Of a DNA stretch of 64,000 nt, positions 11,187 to 43,300 are shown one piece after another. The DNA is taken from assembly GCA_018857735.1 (NCBI GenBank), contig JABMCL010002254.1, positions 1 through 64,000 of the forward strand, written 5' to 3'. How positions within the stretch are numbered: the stretch's first letter is position 1; every line of letters starts with the position of its first letter. The position numbers were made by a program, and so were the translations under genes. The stretch comes from Alviniconcha marisindica (lineage: Eukaryota; Mollusca; Gastropoda; Provannidae). Under the pieces are notes generated by a model that worked only from the letters and a program-made list of their open reading frames with translations, was not told the DNA's origin and searched no databases.

Positions 11187-11821
11187 AGCCCGTTCTTAAC
11201 TGGGCGAATGTTTGTTCACGAACCTAGTTGGGAGTATTCGGCGAACCTAGTTGGTTCTTAATTGGGCGAACTTTTCTTCGCGAACTGAGATGGAAGTATT
11301 CGTCGAACTGCGACGAAGCTATATTCGGGGTCCAAAAAGCTTCGCTCAACATGTTCTGGGAACATTCGCCATATTCGACAAACATTGCCTCTGACTGGCT
11401 GAGAGCAGAGCTCTCCTGTGGAGGAAATAAAAATAAAAATGGATGACGGTGTCGCTAGGTTCTTCACTCGCTTCGGAGGGATTTTTATTTTATTTGTTTA
11501 CTTGTGGGAGGCGCAGCCTTGTCTCGGGGACCCAGAATGAAATAGTAGTTAGTTGAATTACCCTGTGAGGGATGATTAAAGTATATTGACTTGACTTGAC
11601 TTTAACCTACATTTTCGATCATGCTGTCTGCTGCGCGTCTGCCGCAAGTTTGGGCCGAAGCTTGCATTTCATTACAAGCCAGTTGAGAACGAAGTAAAGT
11701 TTGTCGAAATGTCCGAACCATGTTCGGCGAACTAAAAGTTTAATTAAGAAACTGATCATAGTTCGTCGAAGTGTCCGAAGTATGTTCGGCGAACAAACAT
11801 TCGCCCAGTTAAGAACGGGCT
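11187..11821. mobile_element. MITE copy 2 (about 635 bp) inserted in telomere-like array
   Basis: Same terminal inverted repeats as copy 1 (AGCCCGTTCTTAACTGGGCG and its complement). The left flank is CACCCTAA and the right flank is TAACCCTAA. TAA at 11184-11186 and 11822-11824 is the target duplication, and removing the element plus one TAA restores a perfect CCCTAACCCTAA. It carries the same retroposon-tail-like interior block as copy 1 and lacks a transposase. Confidence 0.88.
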
Positions 11822-12189
11822 TAACCCTAACCCTAACGCAACGCCCAGAAGTATCTTTCGGAGCGCATGACCATGTCCCTAAACCTAACCCTAAACCCTA
11901 AGCCTAACCCCCTAACCCTAACCCTCTCACCCTAACCCTAACTAACCCTAACCCAAGCCTAACCCCAACCTAACCCCAATCCTAACCTAACCCTAAACCC
12001 TACCCTAACCCTAAATCCTAACCCTACCCTAACCCTAACCGCTGGCCCTTTTAATCCGGTGAACATTTAATGACTAAATGGACAAACTTGACAGCGTTAA
12101 CCCGGGAAGGTTTGGGTTACGGTTAGGGGGGTTAGGGTTAGGGTAAATTTGTCTAAGGGCACGTTTAGCGTGGCGAAGTTGCCGAGTTA

Positions 12190-12335
12190 AGAAACATTTT
12201 TACCTGGATTAGATGATCTGCTCTTAGAGGTATTGCGGGGATCAGATGTGAGGACCAAACATCTAATCTTGCACCCTCCATTCTAATCCCGCTGCAGAAT
12301 CAATTAAATTCACCCGGATTAAATGCGATGCCCAC
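12190..12335 (-). repeat. Composite telomere-associated repeat, copy 4
   Basis: Reverse-orientation copy with GGATTAGATGATCTGCTC, ACATCTAATCTTGCACCCTC and TAATCCCGCTGCAGAATC. It is adjacent to a TTAGGG-like stretch. Confidence 0.6.
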
Positions 12336-12361
12336 GCCCCTACCGCTACCCCTAACCTAAC

Positions 12362-12500
<139 letters not shown>

Positions 12501-12594
12501 AGTTCAGTGCACGTATTGTGACAGGTAATCAATAGCATGGTTATAAAGATACCAATAAGAATGGCACAAGCCATGCCGCTGTGAATTATTATAC

Positions 12595-12887
12595 ACGCTG
12601 ATACTGATAAGACTACATAATCATTACGTAACAGTTCTCAAATCCATTCTCTCCTTTATAAACTGATATGCACAAAGAGCATTATTTTGACACTTGCGTA
12701 ACTGGGTAGATTAGAGAAAAGCACTTTGGACTAGCTGAATGGATTGTCTCCCATGGACTGTCTTTTTGGGGGAAAACAACGTCTTGAATTAGGAACATGC
12801 AGAGATCTGCGAGATGGAAAATAGGCCTTAGTTGCAGAACCCAAGCAAGGTCTGGTTATGTATATGACACACACACACACACACACA

Positions 12888-12950
<63 letters not shown>

Positions 12951-13010
12951 CCCATGAATTTTGGCATGTTGCGTCAAAGGGTCGCTTACTTACTTTACAT
13001 ACAAACAATT
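12595..13010 (+). repeat. Duplicated subtelomeric segment, copy B
   Basis: Collinear with copy A at 2385-2625 (AACAGTTCTCAAA, GGATTGTCTCCCATGGACTG, GGGTCGCTTACTTACTTTAC). About 200 bp, including a CA tract at 12866-12949, lies inside it. A LINE fragment begins immediately downstream. Confidence 0.65.
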
Positions 13011-13014
13011 TTAA

Positions 13015-13984
13015 AAGATTTTCTGGGGCCCATTCTCTTCGTCTTGTACACTACACCTCTCTCCGATATCATAGCTAACCACTCTGTAAACCATCAGCTT
13101 TTCGCAGATGACACACAGCTCCAGAAATCCGCTCCTCTCAGTGAAGTGACCAACCTCACAAAGAACTCAATGCATGCACAGACGACATAAAAACTGGATG
13201 ACGGAAAATCAGCTCAAACTGAACGACGACAAAAACAGAAGCTCTTTTCTTTCCCTTTTCGTCTTCCTTGAAACTTTCTACCGTTCCCCTCCCTGACTCG
13301 ATTACTATTGGCTCTCACAACATCCCCTTCCCTGATTCTGCCAGGAACCTTGGATTCATTCTTGACTCAAAACTGTCCATGAAGAAGCACGTCATAAAAA
13401 TCTGCCAAACTGCTTATTTCGAGCTTAAACGCATTAGTTCAATCCGCAGGTTTCTCACTGAAGACGCAACCAAGACTCTTGTTACTTCCTATATCCTTTC
13501 ACGGCTTGACTACTGCAACTGTCTCCTCATGGGTACACCTAATTCAGTCATCCAACCTCTCCCGAAAATTCAGAACTTTGCTGCAAGACTTGTTCTCTTG
13601 GCACCCCGTCACCACCACTCAACATCTCTCCTGGAAAAACTGCACTGACTTCCCATTTCAGAACGTATTAAGTATAAAGCGCTTGTATGTGTTTCAGTGC
13701 TATAAATGGTTCTGGTCCTGCTTAACTCTCTGAACTGCTGCATGTCTACACTCCGTTTCGTACACTACGCTCTTCTGCTGACACCCGCATGCTGGAAATC
13801 CAACAATACAAACGCAAGACTCATGGCTTTCGCACTTCTCTTGCTTTGGACCCCACATTTGGAATTCACTCCCACAAGACCTTAGACACTGCTCAACCCT
13901 GTCATCTTTTAAAGCCAAACTGAAAACCTTCCTCTTCTCACAGTATTTCCATCCTAACTAATATCAGTACCCAGTTTCTGCTAC

Positions 13985-13985
<1 letters not shown>
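13015..13985 (+). pseudogene. L2-like LINE, 5'-truncated, copy a
   Basis: The sequence starts inside the RT domain: GPILFVLYTTPLSDII, then LFADDTQL with an intact FADD box. After frame breaks it continues with ARNLGFILDSKLSMKKHV and SRLDYCNCLLMG (13268-13648). The 3' end runs to TCCATCCTAACTAATATCAG and a short GT tract at 13987-14003. Its 3' region matches copies at 15722-16105 and 54305-54780 (both minus strand). Confidence 0.82.
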
Positions 13986-15099
<1,114 letters not shown>

Positions 15100-15100
<1 letters not shown>

Positions 15101-15719
15101 CTCACAGTGGATTCACTCGATCGCAGAAGTTTGCAATTTTCCCAAATCTGCAGATCGTTGCACCTTTTTTTAGAAAAACAAAGCAAAAAACTATTTCGGT
15201 GTCCACATCATAACACTTTGGTTTAGTCATAAAATATTGTTAGGATAAGATGTCTAGGCCCTTGACACAGACTGTCCGATGCAACATGGTCTAACCTCGG
15301 CAACAGATTCATTGCAGTTTTTATTGTGTTGATTTTGAAAGAAAGGAAAGGAGCTGCGGTCTTTGTTGGGAAGAAGAAGACGGATGCACGCTGGGGTGGA
15401 GCAAAGCGGCAGCTCCCATTCAGCTGATGACACCCCAGAGTGACGAAGACGGAGCTGGATACCTCACCTTCCATGCGACTCGCTGACTCCAGAGCCCACG
15501 AAGGATGTAGCAGTCTCTGCAGCCCCAGGTCCAGTCGTAGAACCGCCCCACTCACCTCGTTCATGAACTTACCTTCTTTCAGTAAAACGAATAGCTAAGA
15601 AGCGTCGACAGTCCACCCGGGTTGTGCCAAGTGGTCTGCCAGAAGACTAACTACAAAAAACAAAAACAAAAACTTTCAGCACTACGGCCTCTTCTCCGTT
15701 CCTGGCAGTCCTCTGTACT

Positions 15720-15720
<1 letters not shown>
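15100..15720. other. Unassigned unique sequence
   Basis: No gene recognised. On the minus strand two consensus-like donor sequences lie close together around 15555-15585 (AAG/GTAAGTTC and GAG/GTGAGTGG), following an open frame. No homologous protein is recognised, so no exon is called. Confidence 0.3.
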
Positions 15721-16105
<385 letters not shown>

Positions 16106-16109
16106 TGAG

Positions 16110-17010
16110 CAAATAATTTTTCTGCTCCGTAAAAAGCTTCACATATCTGACTGGCCGATCACCTCAGACAAACAGTTAATACGGTTTGGGTTGGCCAGTC
16201 TTTTCACAACGTTCCGTGTCATAGCAGCACACATTCCTAGGTGTGCAAAACGGATAATTCGTAGACTGTAGAGCACGAGAAGTGACAAACACACTTTTGT
16301 TACCACTGTTGACTGAGCTGTCGCTCACTTGTCCGCTAACACTGTCAATCTACGGAGACCGCTGATGGTCAAACATACGTTAGAAACAGTGGGTAAGTAG
16401 TAGACATAATTTATGCTTCATTACAAACAGTTGATTAACTCATTATCTCATTTGATTAATTCATTAATTAAGGTAATGACATTAAATAAGTCAAGAATCT
16501 TGACAAAATATCAACATGACAACCAAAAAAGCACAAACAAGTACATACATCAGCAATACAGCATTGTCGTTGAGAACATTAACAATATATATTATTATGA
16601 ACAAGTCACACGGTTCTCGTTTCGTTGAACATACTGTCGCACACGGCTCATACTGACCAGAACAGCCGGATTCAGCTGTGCCGTGGACAGCACGTCGGTC
16701 AGCCAACCCGAGCGAGCTGACCATGCACCGCCTGGATCCATTAGCCACACGCCGTTGTCTGTGTACGCTGTGCTAGACTGTGGTGTGTCCAGTTGGGCCG
16801 TTATCGTCAAGGCTGGTCACACGCTGTTTTCTGTGTACACAGTGCAGGACTGGGCTGTGTCCAGCTGGGGGTCAGCGTGTGAGCCGTTATCGTCCTGGCC
16901 AGCGAACGAACCCGGTCCGGGTTATCAAGGGCTGCCGTCAGCGCTCCAAGATATTTATAGCGCAGTCGTCAAAATATGGCGTAACATCATTTTCATCTTT
17001 TTCTTCACGT
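16110..17010. other. Unassigned sequence with a short internal duplication
   Basis: No gene recognised. Two diverged ~80-bp direct repeats lie at about 16750-16880, both containing CTGTGTAC-C-GTGC-GACTG and GTGTCCAG-TGGG. Confidence 0.35.
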
Positions 17011-17510
17011 GAGATCACAGACCATACCTGTGTGAGCACCTTCACTGCACCGGGCAGGTGACCCACCACGCTGACTTCATTGTAAGTTAGGGTTAACTTT
17101 GTCAGCTGTGCCGCTTTCACCCTGACTTGCTTGTGAGTTCTTTGTTTTGGTCAGCTGCACCATGCTAAATTCATTGTTAGTCTTTGTCATTTGCATCTTC
17201 ATTGCGAATTCTTTGACGGCTGTATTAGTTCCACGCTGACTTCATTGTGAGTGCTTTGTCGTTCAGCTTCCGCGTTGACTTCACTGACGTTTTTTGTCAT
17301 CGACACCACGCTGACCTCATCACTTGTGAGTTCTTTGTCATCGACACCACGCTGACCTCATCACTTGTGAGTTCTTTGTCGGCGACATCACGCCGACAGT
17401 TCGCTGTGAGCTTTTTTGTCGGCGACATCACGCTGACAGTTCATTGTCTGTTCTATCAGCGACACCATGCTGACCTCATTGTTAGTTCTTTGTCTTTTTT
17501 AGCAGGGAGG
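17010..17510 (+). repeat. Minisatellite, about 48-bp period
   Basis: Diverged units contain CACGCTGACCTCATCACTTG and TGAGTTCTTTGTC followed by CGACACCACG. Two central units (around 17290-17390) are nearly identical. Confidence 0.65.
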
Positions 17511-18029
17511 AGAGTTGTCGGTTCTACACAGAGATTTAGCCTAAGAACGCTTCGGATAATCCTTATGCATTTGTATTGTTTGCCAGTGAAATATGGTTGT
17601 AGTCGCAGGCCGGCCATTTGGTGGATGGGGGATGGGGAGGTGGGGGGAGAAATGACCTATCAAATATGGCGACAACGTTCTGATCATTATGCACACACAG
17701 CCATCTGCAATGTCAGTTTCCAGTGCCATACTCGCGTGATGTTTTGTCACCCTGGAACTGTTGTCGATGTATGTTGGGGGGTGGGGAGGGGGGGGGGGGG
17801 GTGAGGGGAGGCGTATGTATGTGAGTGGGTGGACGTGTGTGTGCTTATGTACGAGTTGATTTTGATGTTATAAAATAATCCTAAATTAACACCTGATGTT
17901 AGTTGCTATCACAGGCACGACAAGATCCCGTTTCTCTCTTCCCTGTTTATTTTTGTCTGTACGGGACACGGGCGGGGTGGACCAGCAGACGTTCCTTTTT
18001 CTGAGGACACGATCTCAGCAACAATGACG

Positions 18030-18715
18030 GAATTCTCAGCAGCTGTAACAGGGGTCTCAATATCGATGACGCAGGTCTCACCAGTGATGACAGAGAAAGA
18101 TAAGGTCTCACCAGTGATGACAGAGAAGATAAGGTCTCACCAGTGATGACAGAGAAGATAAGGTCTCACCAGTGATGACAGAGAAGATAAGGTCTCACCA
18201 GTGATGACAGAGGAGGATCCGGTCTCACCAGTGATGACAGAGGACCCGGTCTCACCAGTGATGACAGAGGACCCGGTCTCACCAGTGATGACAGAGGAGG
18301 ATCCGGTCTCACCAGTGATGACAGAGGATCAGTGATGACAGAGGCCCGGTCTCACCAGTGATGACAGAGGACCCGGTCTCACCAGTGATGCACAGGAGAA
18401 GAGACCCGGTCTCACCAGTAAAAAATGGACAGAGGAGGATCCGGTCTCACCAGTGATGACAGAGGATCCGGTCTCACCAGTGATGACAGAGGACCCGGTC
18501 TCACCAGTGATGACAGAGGACCCGGTCTCACCAGTGATGACAGAGGACCCGGTCTCACCAGTAATGACAGAGGATCCGGTCTCACCAGTGATGACAGAGG
18601 ATCCGGTCTCACCAGTGATGACAGAGGAGTCCGGTCTCACCAGTGATGACAGAGGACCCGGTCTCACCAGTGATGACAGGAGGACCCGGTCTCAGCAAAT
18701 GAAAGAAGTAGAAAG
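18030..18715 (+). repeat. 27-bp minisatellite upstream of SLC46-like exon 1
   Basis: About 24 units of GGACCCGGTCTCACCAGTGA followed by TGACAGA, with some one-base variants. The 27-bp period keeps a reading frame (EDPVSPVMT repeated), but nothing supports coding. It ends about 25 bp before the splice acceptor of the first coding exon. Confidence 0.85.
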
Positions 18716-18741
18716 TACAATGTTGTATTTCTTTTCCGCAG

Positions 18742-37570
<18,829 letters not shown>

Positions 37571-38545
37571 AAATGCTCTCGACAAAAGATACCGATGGAT
37601 ATCTGCTACCACCACATGGCGCAGACGCCAATCCAGACGGAATGCCAATAACTCCGCCCCCTCCCCCCCTCGATCCCATTCCAACTCAGCCCGCCACCCT
37701 GTCCCAACCAAACGTTGGATTAGGAAAGTCAGTACTTGACGACGAAGTATATGTACCACTTGCAGTTTGTGTCCATGCAGAAGTGTGGTCCCGATTTTCA
37801 CTTGTGATTTAGTAACTCGTGTTTTGAGCTGGTGCAGAAGAATTTTGAATGTGTGTTTCGTCCTAAGGTGACCCCACTGCGATCGACAGGCTATTAAAAT
37901 TCAAGAACTAACTCAACCTTTTGACGCCAGCAAAACCTTACAATCCAGTCACAGATATAAAAACTGGTATGAATGGTACTGGGTTTCGTAGACGGGTTAT
38001 ATCAAACGAGGGTTGAAGACCATGCGGAGAAGAAACATACATTACAGTCCTACACTCCTCACACGCACACACACACACACAAAGGGAAAAAAGTAAGGTA
38101 ACACTTGCTAACCCATGCACAACCCAAGAACAACTACAAAAAATCAAATTTTGAATACATTTTAATTTCATCCTTATCCAACAAAAATGCGCAAATCACA
38201 GGCATAGGCTAAGCATAAACTGACCTTTAAGAATTTTTGAAAACATGGTGGGTCATAATTGTTTCTGAAATTCACAAAATGTTTAGATGAACGCACTGCG
38301 GCAAAACACAAAGCTCTGAGTACTGCCGCCACCATTTTTCATGCAGCGTCGTCTCATGGACTCTACCGGCATCCTCAGCTCTGGCTGCCGCTCCATCTGC
38401 AGCAAGGCCAGCAGTCATTGTAACGTCACTGGTAGTGGCTTGTTTTTCTGGAAAACGGCGCTCCAACATGATCCAAACACAAAAAGGTTCAAACGAACGC
38501 TTATTTATTTTAACATGGACACACAGTATGCAAATTTCAAATCTG

Positions 38546-38587
<42 letters not shown>

Positions 38588-38589
38588 AG

Positions 38590-38620
<31 letters not shown>

Positions 38621-40200
38621 TGTATAAAAGCACTGAATAGCAAGAAACTGTTTAATATGCCTTTTCAATTACGAGTGTTTACAATTGCTGAGTTTAAAGG
38701 AAAATGCTGTGTGTGATATTTACTCTGATTAGTTTAGCCATGAATTTAATTTCTGCGATGAGACAATGAAGTAATCTTAAAAGCAGTCAGGAAGTTCACA
38801 TTCAGGAATGTCACTGGGTAAAACAGAACTGCTGCTGTTTCCAACTACAGTCCAAGCCTGACAAGTTCAAGCACCTCAGGACACCAAAACTGCATAAATT
38901 TATCCAAAGATGAAGTAATCCGAAGTGCTAGATAAGTTACCCTTATTCTGTGGCTTTATGTGAAGAACAGGAACTTATATGCGGGATAAGCTCAAAATTT
39001 GCTTCATTTTTTAACTCTGGAACTAAACTTATTCATATTTGCTGCTGCTTTTCATCCACAGAACTAAACTTACCCCACACACAAGCGATCAACAACACTG
39101 AAAACAGTTCCGCATAAAAACAGTACCAAAATGATGGCCATGTCATGGTACACTCATCCTAATAATGCAAATTTGACACTGAGAATCTTGACAGTGTCCT
39201 TGCAAATCGCAGTCAGACAGATGGCATAACACCGACTATTACACAGACCCACAGTTTCTTGAGTCAAAAAGTGTGTAAGACATGGTAGTCTATGGAAGAC
39301 AAAATATACTGACTCTGGACCATGGCTAGGTGTGCAACAACAACCTATCGCCCAAACAATTTTCATACATGAATGTATTTATAAATACAGAGCATAAAGT
39401 CTCATTAAAATCATCTAGTGTATCTGCATTTCAACCATTTGATAGGAATCGTATGTTACAAAGAGGTGCAAATTATTCACATACCCGCACTCAAAAGTCT
39501 TTAGGGCATAGGTGTGCAAAACGTCTGAATAATGCTCATTCAATAGGTCTCTTCTTGAGGTCCTCTGGAACGCTCTCCCACTGGCAGCAATGTATAAAAC
39601 AATTTGCCCATTAAAACATGGACTAATCTCTCATCATTTTCCAGTTGCCCTCACAAATATCTTAGCTGTAGACTAGGAGTCCAAAAAAATATGTATCTGT
39701 GTAATATCTTTATAACCATAAAGTAGGTATTCCTATATATCCTGAACCAACCCAACAGGAAGTAAAGCCAATTTTCCTTTCAGATCAAGTACCCTGCCTT
39801 GAAAGCAGATCAGAGTAATTAACGTAAACCAGTTGGTATGGATATTCAAAGCTTTACCACACAAATTAGCTTATGCTTTATTGCTAAATGCCTTTGCTAA
39901 AGGCACAGCTGTGGCCAAACAGACAGACCTGCACTGACTGTTACATGCACTTTTTCTCTCTCTAGACAAACAGAAAGACACACATGAAGGTCATAATTCA
40001 CAAACTGAACATTCATGTATAAGGCACATCAGTGGTTTGAAACTCTCCACAGCAGCATTTGATTTGCTCAGACTCTGTAGAACTTCCCTTTAATTACTCA
40101 CACACTCTTTACATTAGACACAATGCTCAAGTTGCACACATACACAAATGTATATTATATATATATATATACATACACACACATACTCAGACAGAATGGC
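37571..40200. other. Intergenic region between convergent genes, including likely 3' UTRs
   Basis: No further gene is firmly seen. A minus-strand AATAAA candidate for the cardiolipin synthase transcript lies at about 39878-39883, and another near 38505-38512. CA and GT/GA microsatellites lie at 38062-38082 and 38548-38622. A plus-strand stretch ending EVLWNALPLAAMYKT near 39570-39600 resembles a LINE C-terminus. Confidence 0.4.
39330..39640 (+). pseudogene. Possible LINE C-terminal fragment
   Basis: Pieces such as SLGHRCAKRLNNAHS and, in another frame, EVLWNALPLAAMYKT resemble the end of a LINE ORF2 (W-N-LP pattern). Weak evidence. Confidence 0.3.
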
Positions 40201-40259
40201 ATGTTTCACTCTCCTACTTCAAACGTCCACAAAACCACACAAGTCCATGGTTTCTTTAT

Positions 40260-40359
40260 CTACAGTTCTCTTTGGTCTTTTTCCAAGAGTTTGATGTACT
40301 TCTTCCAAGACCACATGTAGTCCATACCCGTAATAAATGTTGTTGCCCCAGTGGCCCAC
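40260..40359 (-). CDS. CRLS1: CRLS1 exon 7 (last coding exon)
   Basis: The acceptor TTTGTTTCAG is followed by GTGGGCC. Completing the phase 2 codon gives W331, then [32 protein letters not shown] and TAG at 40262-40260. The A-TT---S-Y-YY-like helix and the basic C-terminal tail match the family end. Confidence 0.9.
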
Positions 40360-43300
40360 CTGAAACAAATGCAGAGTACCCTTAATTATCAGCACACACC
40401 GTTTTAGCAGTAGACGTACCAGTAAAACTGGATCCTGTGAACAAGTCAGGCACCCTACTAACAAACGCTGCAACAGTCCCCAGAATTATTAGGCCTTTAC
40501 AGCAGACTTGCAGGCAAAACTAACAACAATAATATTGCCCTTTCTCAGATGAACCCTAAACATATACATTTCATAACTGAGCTAAAACAACCAACATAAA
40601 CAATCAAAACACACAAATATTAACATACATTTCTTTTTATTAACATCTGCCCCCCCCCCACTCCCCAACACACACACACAGAACTGCATGTGCACAAGTA
40701 CACACAGTCTCCGATTGACTTGAGGCAGGCTGGAGAGTGCTGGCAATGTCAGAGTAAGAGACAGAGAAAAGGTCAGTCTTGAGCTGTGATCTGAAGGCAG
40801 ACAAAGTCTGAGTATGTCGCACAGAGAACGGGAAAACCCCCAGCAGTGCTTTCAAACAGATGAATCTTTGGAAAAGCCGGGCAGAGCATGTGGCCAGTGC
40901 ATTTGAGTGTTGCAGCACAGATGACACACTGATAAGGACTGGGTAGGACACAATGAGTGCTGACTAGGCAGTGTAGTATGTGAGAATAATGGCAACAACC
41001 ATAAAAAAAGAAGAGAAAAACTGTTCACCCTTACTGGTGTTAGTATGATCATTGGACAGCAAAATATTAGCTTGGTTACATTCAACACAATGATTTCAGT
41101 AATTCTGACTCGCTGAAACTGATGTCACTACTGTATACTTGTAATTCATTTCGTAAGTTGACCCTTTATTCCCCACACCCTTCTCCCAGGCTCTCACAAT
41201 GCTTATTATTGTTGCTGTTATTATTATCATTGTTGTAGTTTTGCACAGGAAAACACGATGAAAGACCTGAAGCCATTATAACTGAGGCTTGACTGCTCCA
41301 ATCATTGGAGGCCAGAAGAACTCCTTCCAGGTAGGGGCATGGGAAACCCTCACTACAGACATGATCCTCAAAGCCACCCTTACCACTGCCTGAAAACAGA
41401 CATGATCCTCAAAGCCACCCATACCACACTGCCTGAAAACAGACATGATCCACAAAGCCACTGTTACCACAAAGCTTGAAAACAAACATGATCCACAAAG
41501 CCACCCTTACCACACTGCCTAGAGACAGACATGATCCACAAAGCCATCCTTACCACAATGCCTGAAAACAGACATGATCCACAACACCACTGTGACAGAC
41601 ATGATCCACCCTTACCACACTGCCTGTAGACAGACAGGATCCACAAAGCCATCTTTACCACAAAGCTTGATGACAGACATGATCCACAAAGCTAACCTTA
41701 CCACAAAGCTTGAAGACAGACATTATCTGATCCACAAAGCCATCTTTACCACAAAGCTACCCTTACCACAAAGCTTGAAGACAGACATGATCCACAAAGC
41801 CACTTTTACTACAAAGCTTGAAGCCTGACATGATCCACAAAGCCACCCTTACCACAAAGGGTTGAAAGCTTGAAGACAGACATGATCCACAAAGCCACCC
41901 TTACCACAAAGCTTGAAGACAGACATGATCCACAAAGCCACCCTTACCACAAAGCTTGAAGACAGACATGATCCACAAAGCCACCCTTACCACAAAGCTT
42001 GAAGACAGACATGATCCACAAAGCCACCCTTACCACAAAGCTTGAAGACAGACATGATCCACAAAGCCAAACACTGGAGCAGCTAGAGAACAGGCCACCA
42101 GAGACAGCTGCAGGCCAGTGTTCAACTGAAACAAAGACGCAATAAAACAGTTTAAATTTGTACTGAAATGAAGCTGGTTTTATGCAGTAGCATTGTAATT
42201 TAACAGACTCTCTGTTCTCCACATCTTGCACAGGCAGGGGAATATACCATGATGCCTATTCCACTGATGCGGGCTCTCTGTTCTCCACATCTTGCATAGG
42301 GAGTGGGAAGTACTGTGATGCCTATTCCACTGATGCGGGCTCTCTGTTCTTCACATCTTGCGTAGGGAGTGGGAAGTACTGTGATGCCTATTCCACTGAT
42401 GCGGGCTCTCTGTTCTCCACATCTTGCGTAGGGAGTGGGAGGTACTGTGATGCCTATTCCACTGATGCCTGTTCTCTGTTCTTGACATCTTGTAATGGTA
42501 GGGGGAAGTACCATGATGTCTATTTCACTGAAGTCCACTATCTGTTCTTGACATTTGCATGGGCAGGGGGAGGTACCATGATGTCTATTTCAGTGAAGTC
42601 TGCTCTCTGTTCTTGACATTTGCACAGGCAGGAAGAGGTACCATGATGTCTATTCCACTGAAGTTTTTGTTGTTGTTGTTCTCAACAGCTTGCATGGGCA
42701 GAGGGAGGTACATGACGTTTATTCCACTGACATCCACTCTTTGTTCTCACACCAAGTGCTACCATTTATCACAGCTTACTTGGACCTTTATTTATTCCTC
42801 AACAGCACGCTAGTAGACTTCAAGGACCACACACAGCACGCTAGTAGACTTCAAGGACCACACACACAGTTCACTTAGTCTAATCTCAATCAAACACACA
42901 AACTCATAACTTGCAACCAGATTCCTGTGAAGAGGTCACCAACTTATCCAGTCATATTTTCCTGTAGTGGTGTGTTCGCAGAGCAGACAATAATTGATAA
43001 TAATGGCCCTGTTACTGTTAGTGACTCTCATAACAGGCCAGTGAAATAGTGGAAATCTGTTTACTGACATTTTAAAGTGCAGGAAAGATGATGAAGCTTT
43101 TCTTTTTTACAATTATCTGTCCTTATTCACTCAATACAGCAAAATATGAATAAATACAGAAAAATAAAATAAAAATAATTAAAGTAACCATTACTGATTT
43201 TTTTTTTTTTTAAATTGCAACCGACAAAAAGAACTACAATAAAAAAAAAAGACAAATGTCAATCTGAATTTACAATTGCGTGCACGTGCATGAGAGAGAG

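Larger units (their letters stand above)
10900..12150 (+). repeat. Interstitial telomere-like (CCCTAA)n region
   Basis: Imperfect CCCTAA repeats occur at 10903-11010, 11130-11186 and 11822-12045 (C-rich on the plus strand). A short TTAGGG-oriented piece lies at 12120-12150. Many units are CCCTAACC, CCCCAA or CCTAAAC variants, so this is not a functional terminal array. MITE copy 2 interrupts it. Confidence 0.85.

Noticed and set aside
10900..12150. True chromosome end
   Set aside because: Repeats are imperfect, occur in both orientations within the window and are followed by genes and repeats on both sides; best read as interstitial telomere-like sequence.
15223..15564. 113-codon minus-strand frame near two good splice-donor words
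   Set aside because: No similarity recognised, no acceptor or partner exon found, and it lies between LINE-derived sequences.
18030..18715. CRISPR-like or coding repeat array (EDPVSPVMT)
   Set aside because: Units are contiguous with no unique spacers and the context is a eukaryotic intron/leader; the frame is open only because 27 is a multiple of three.
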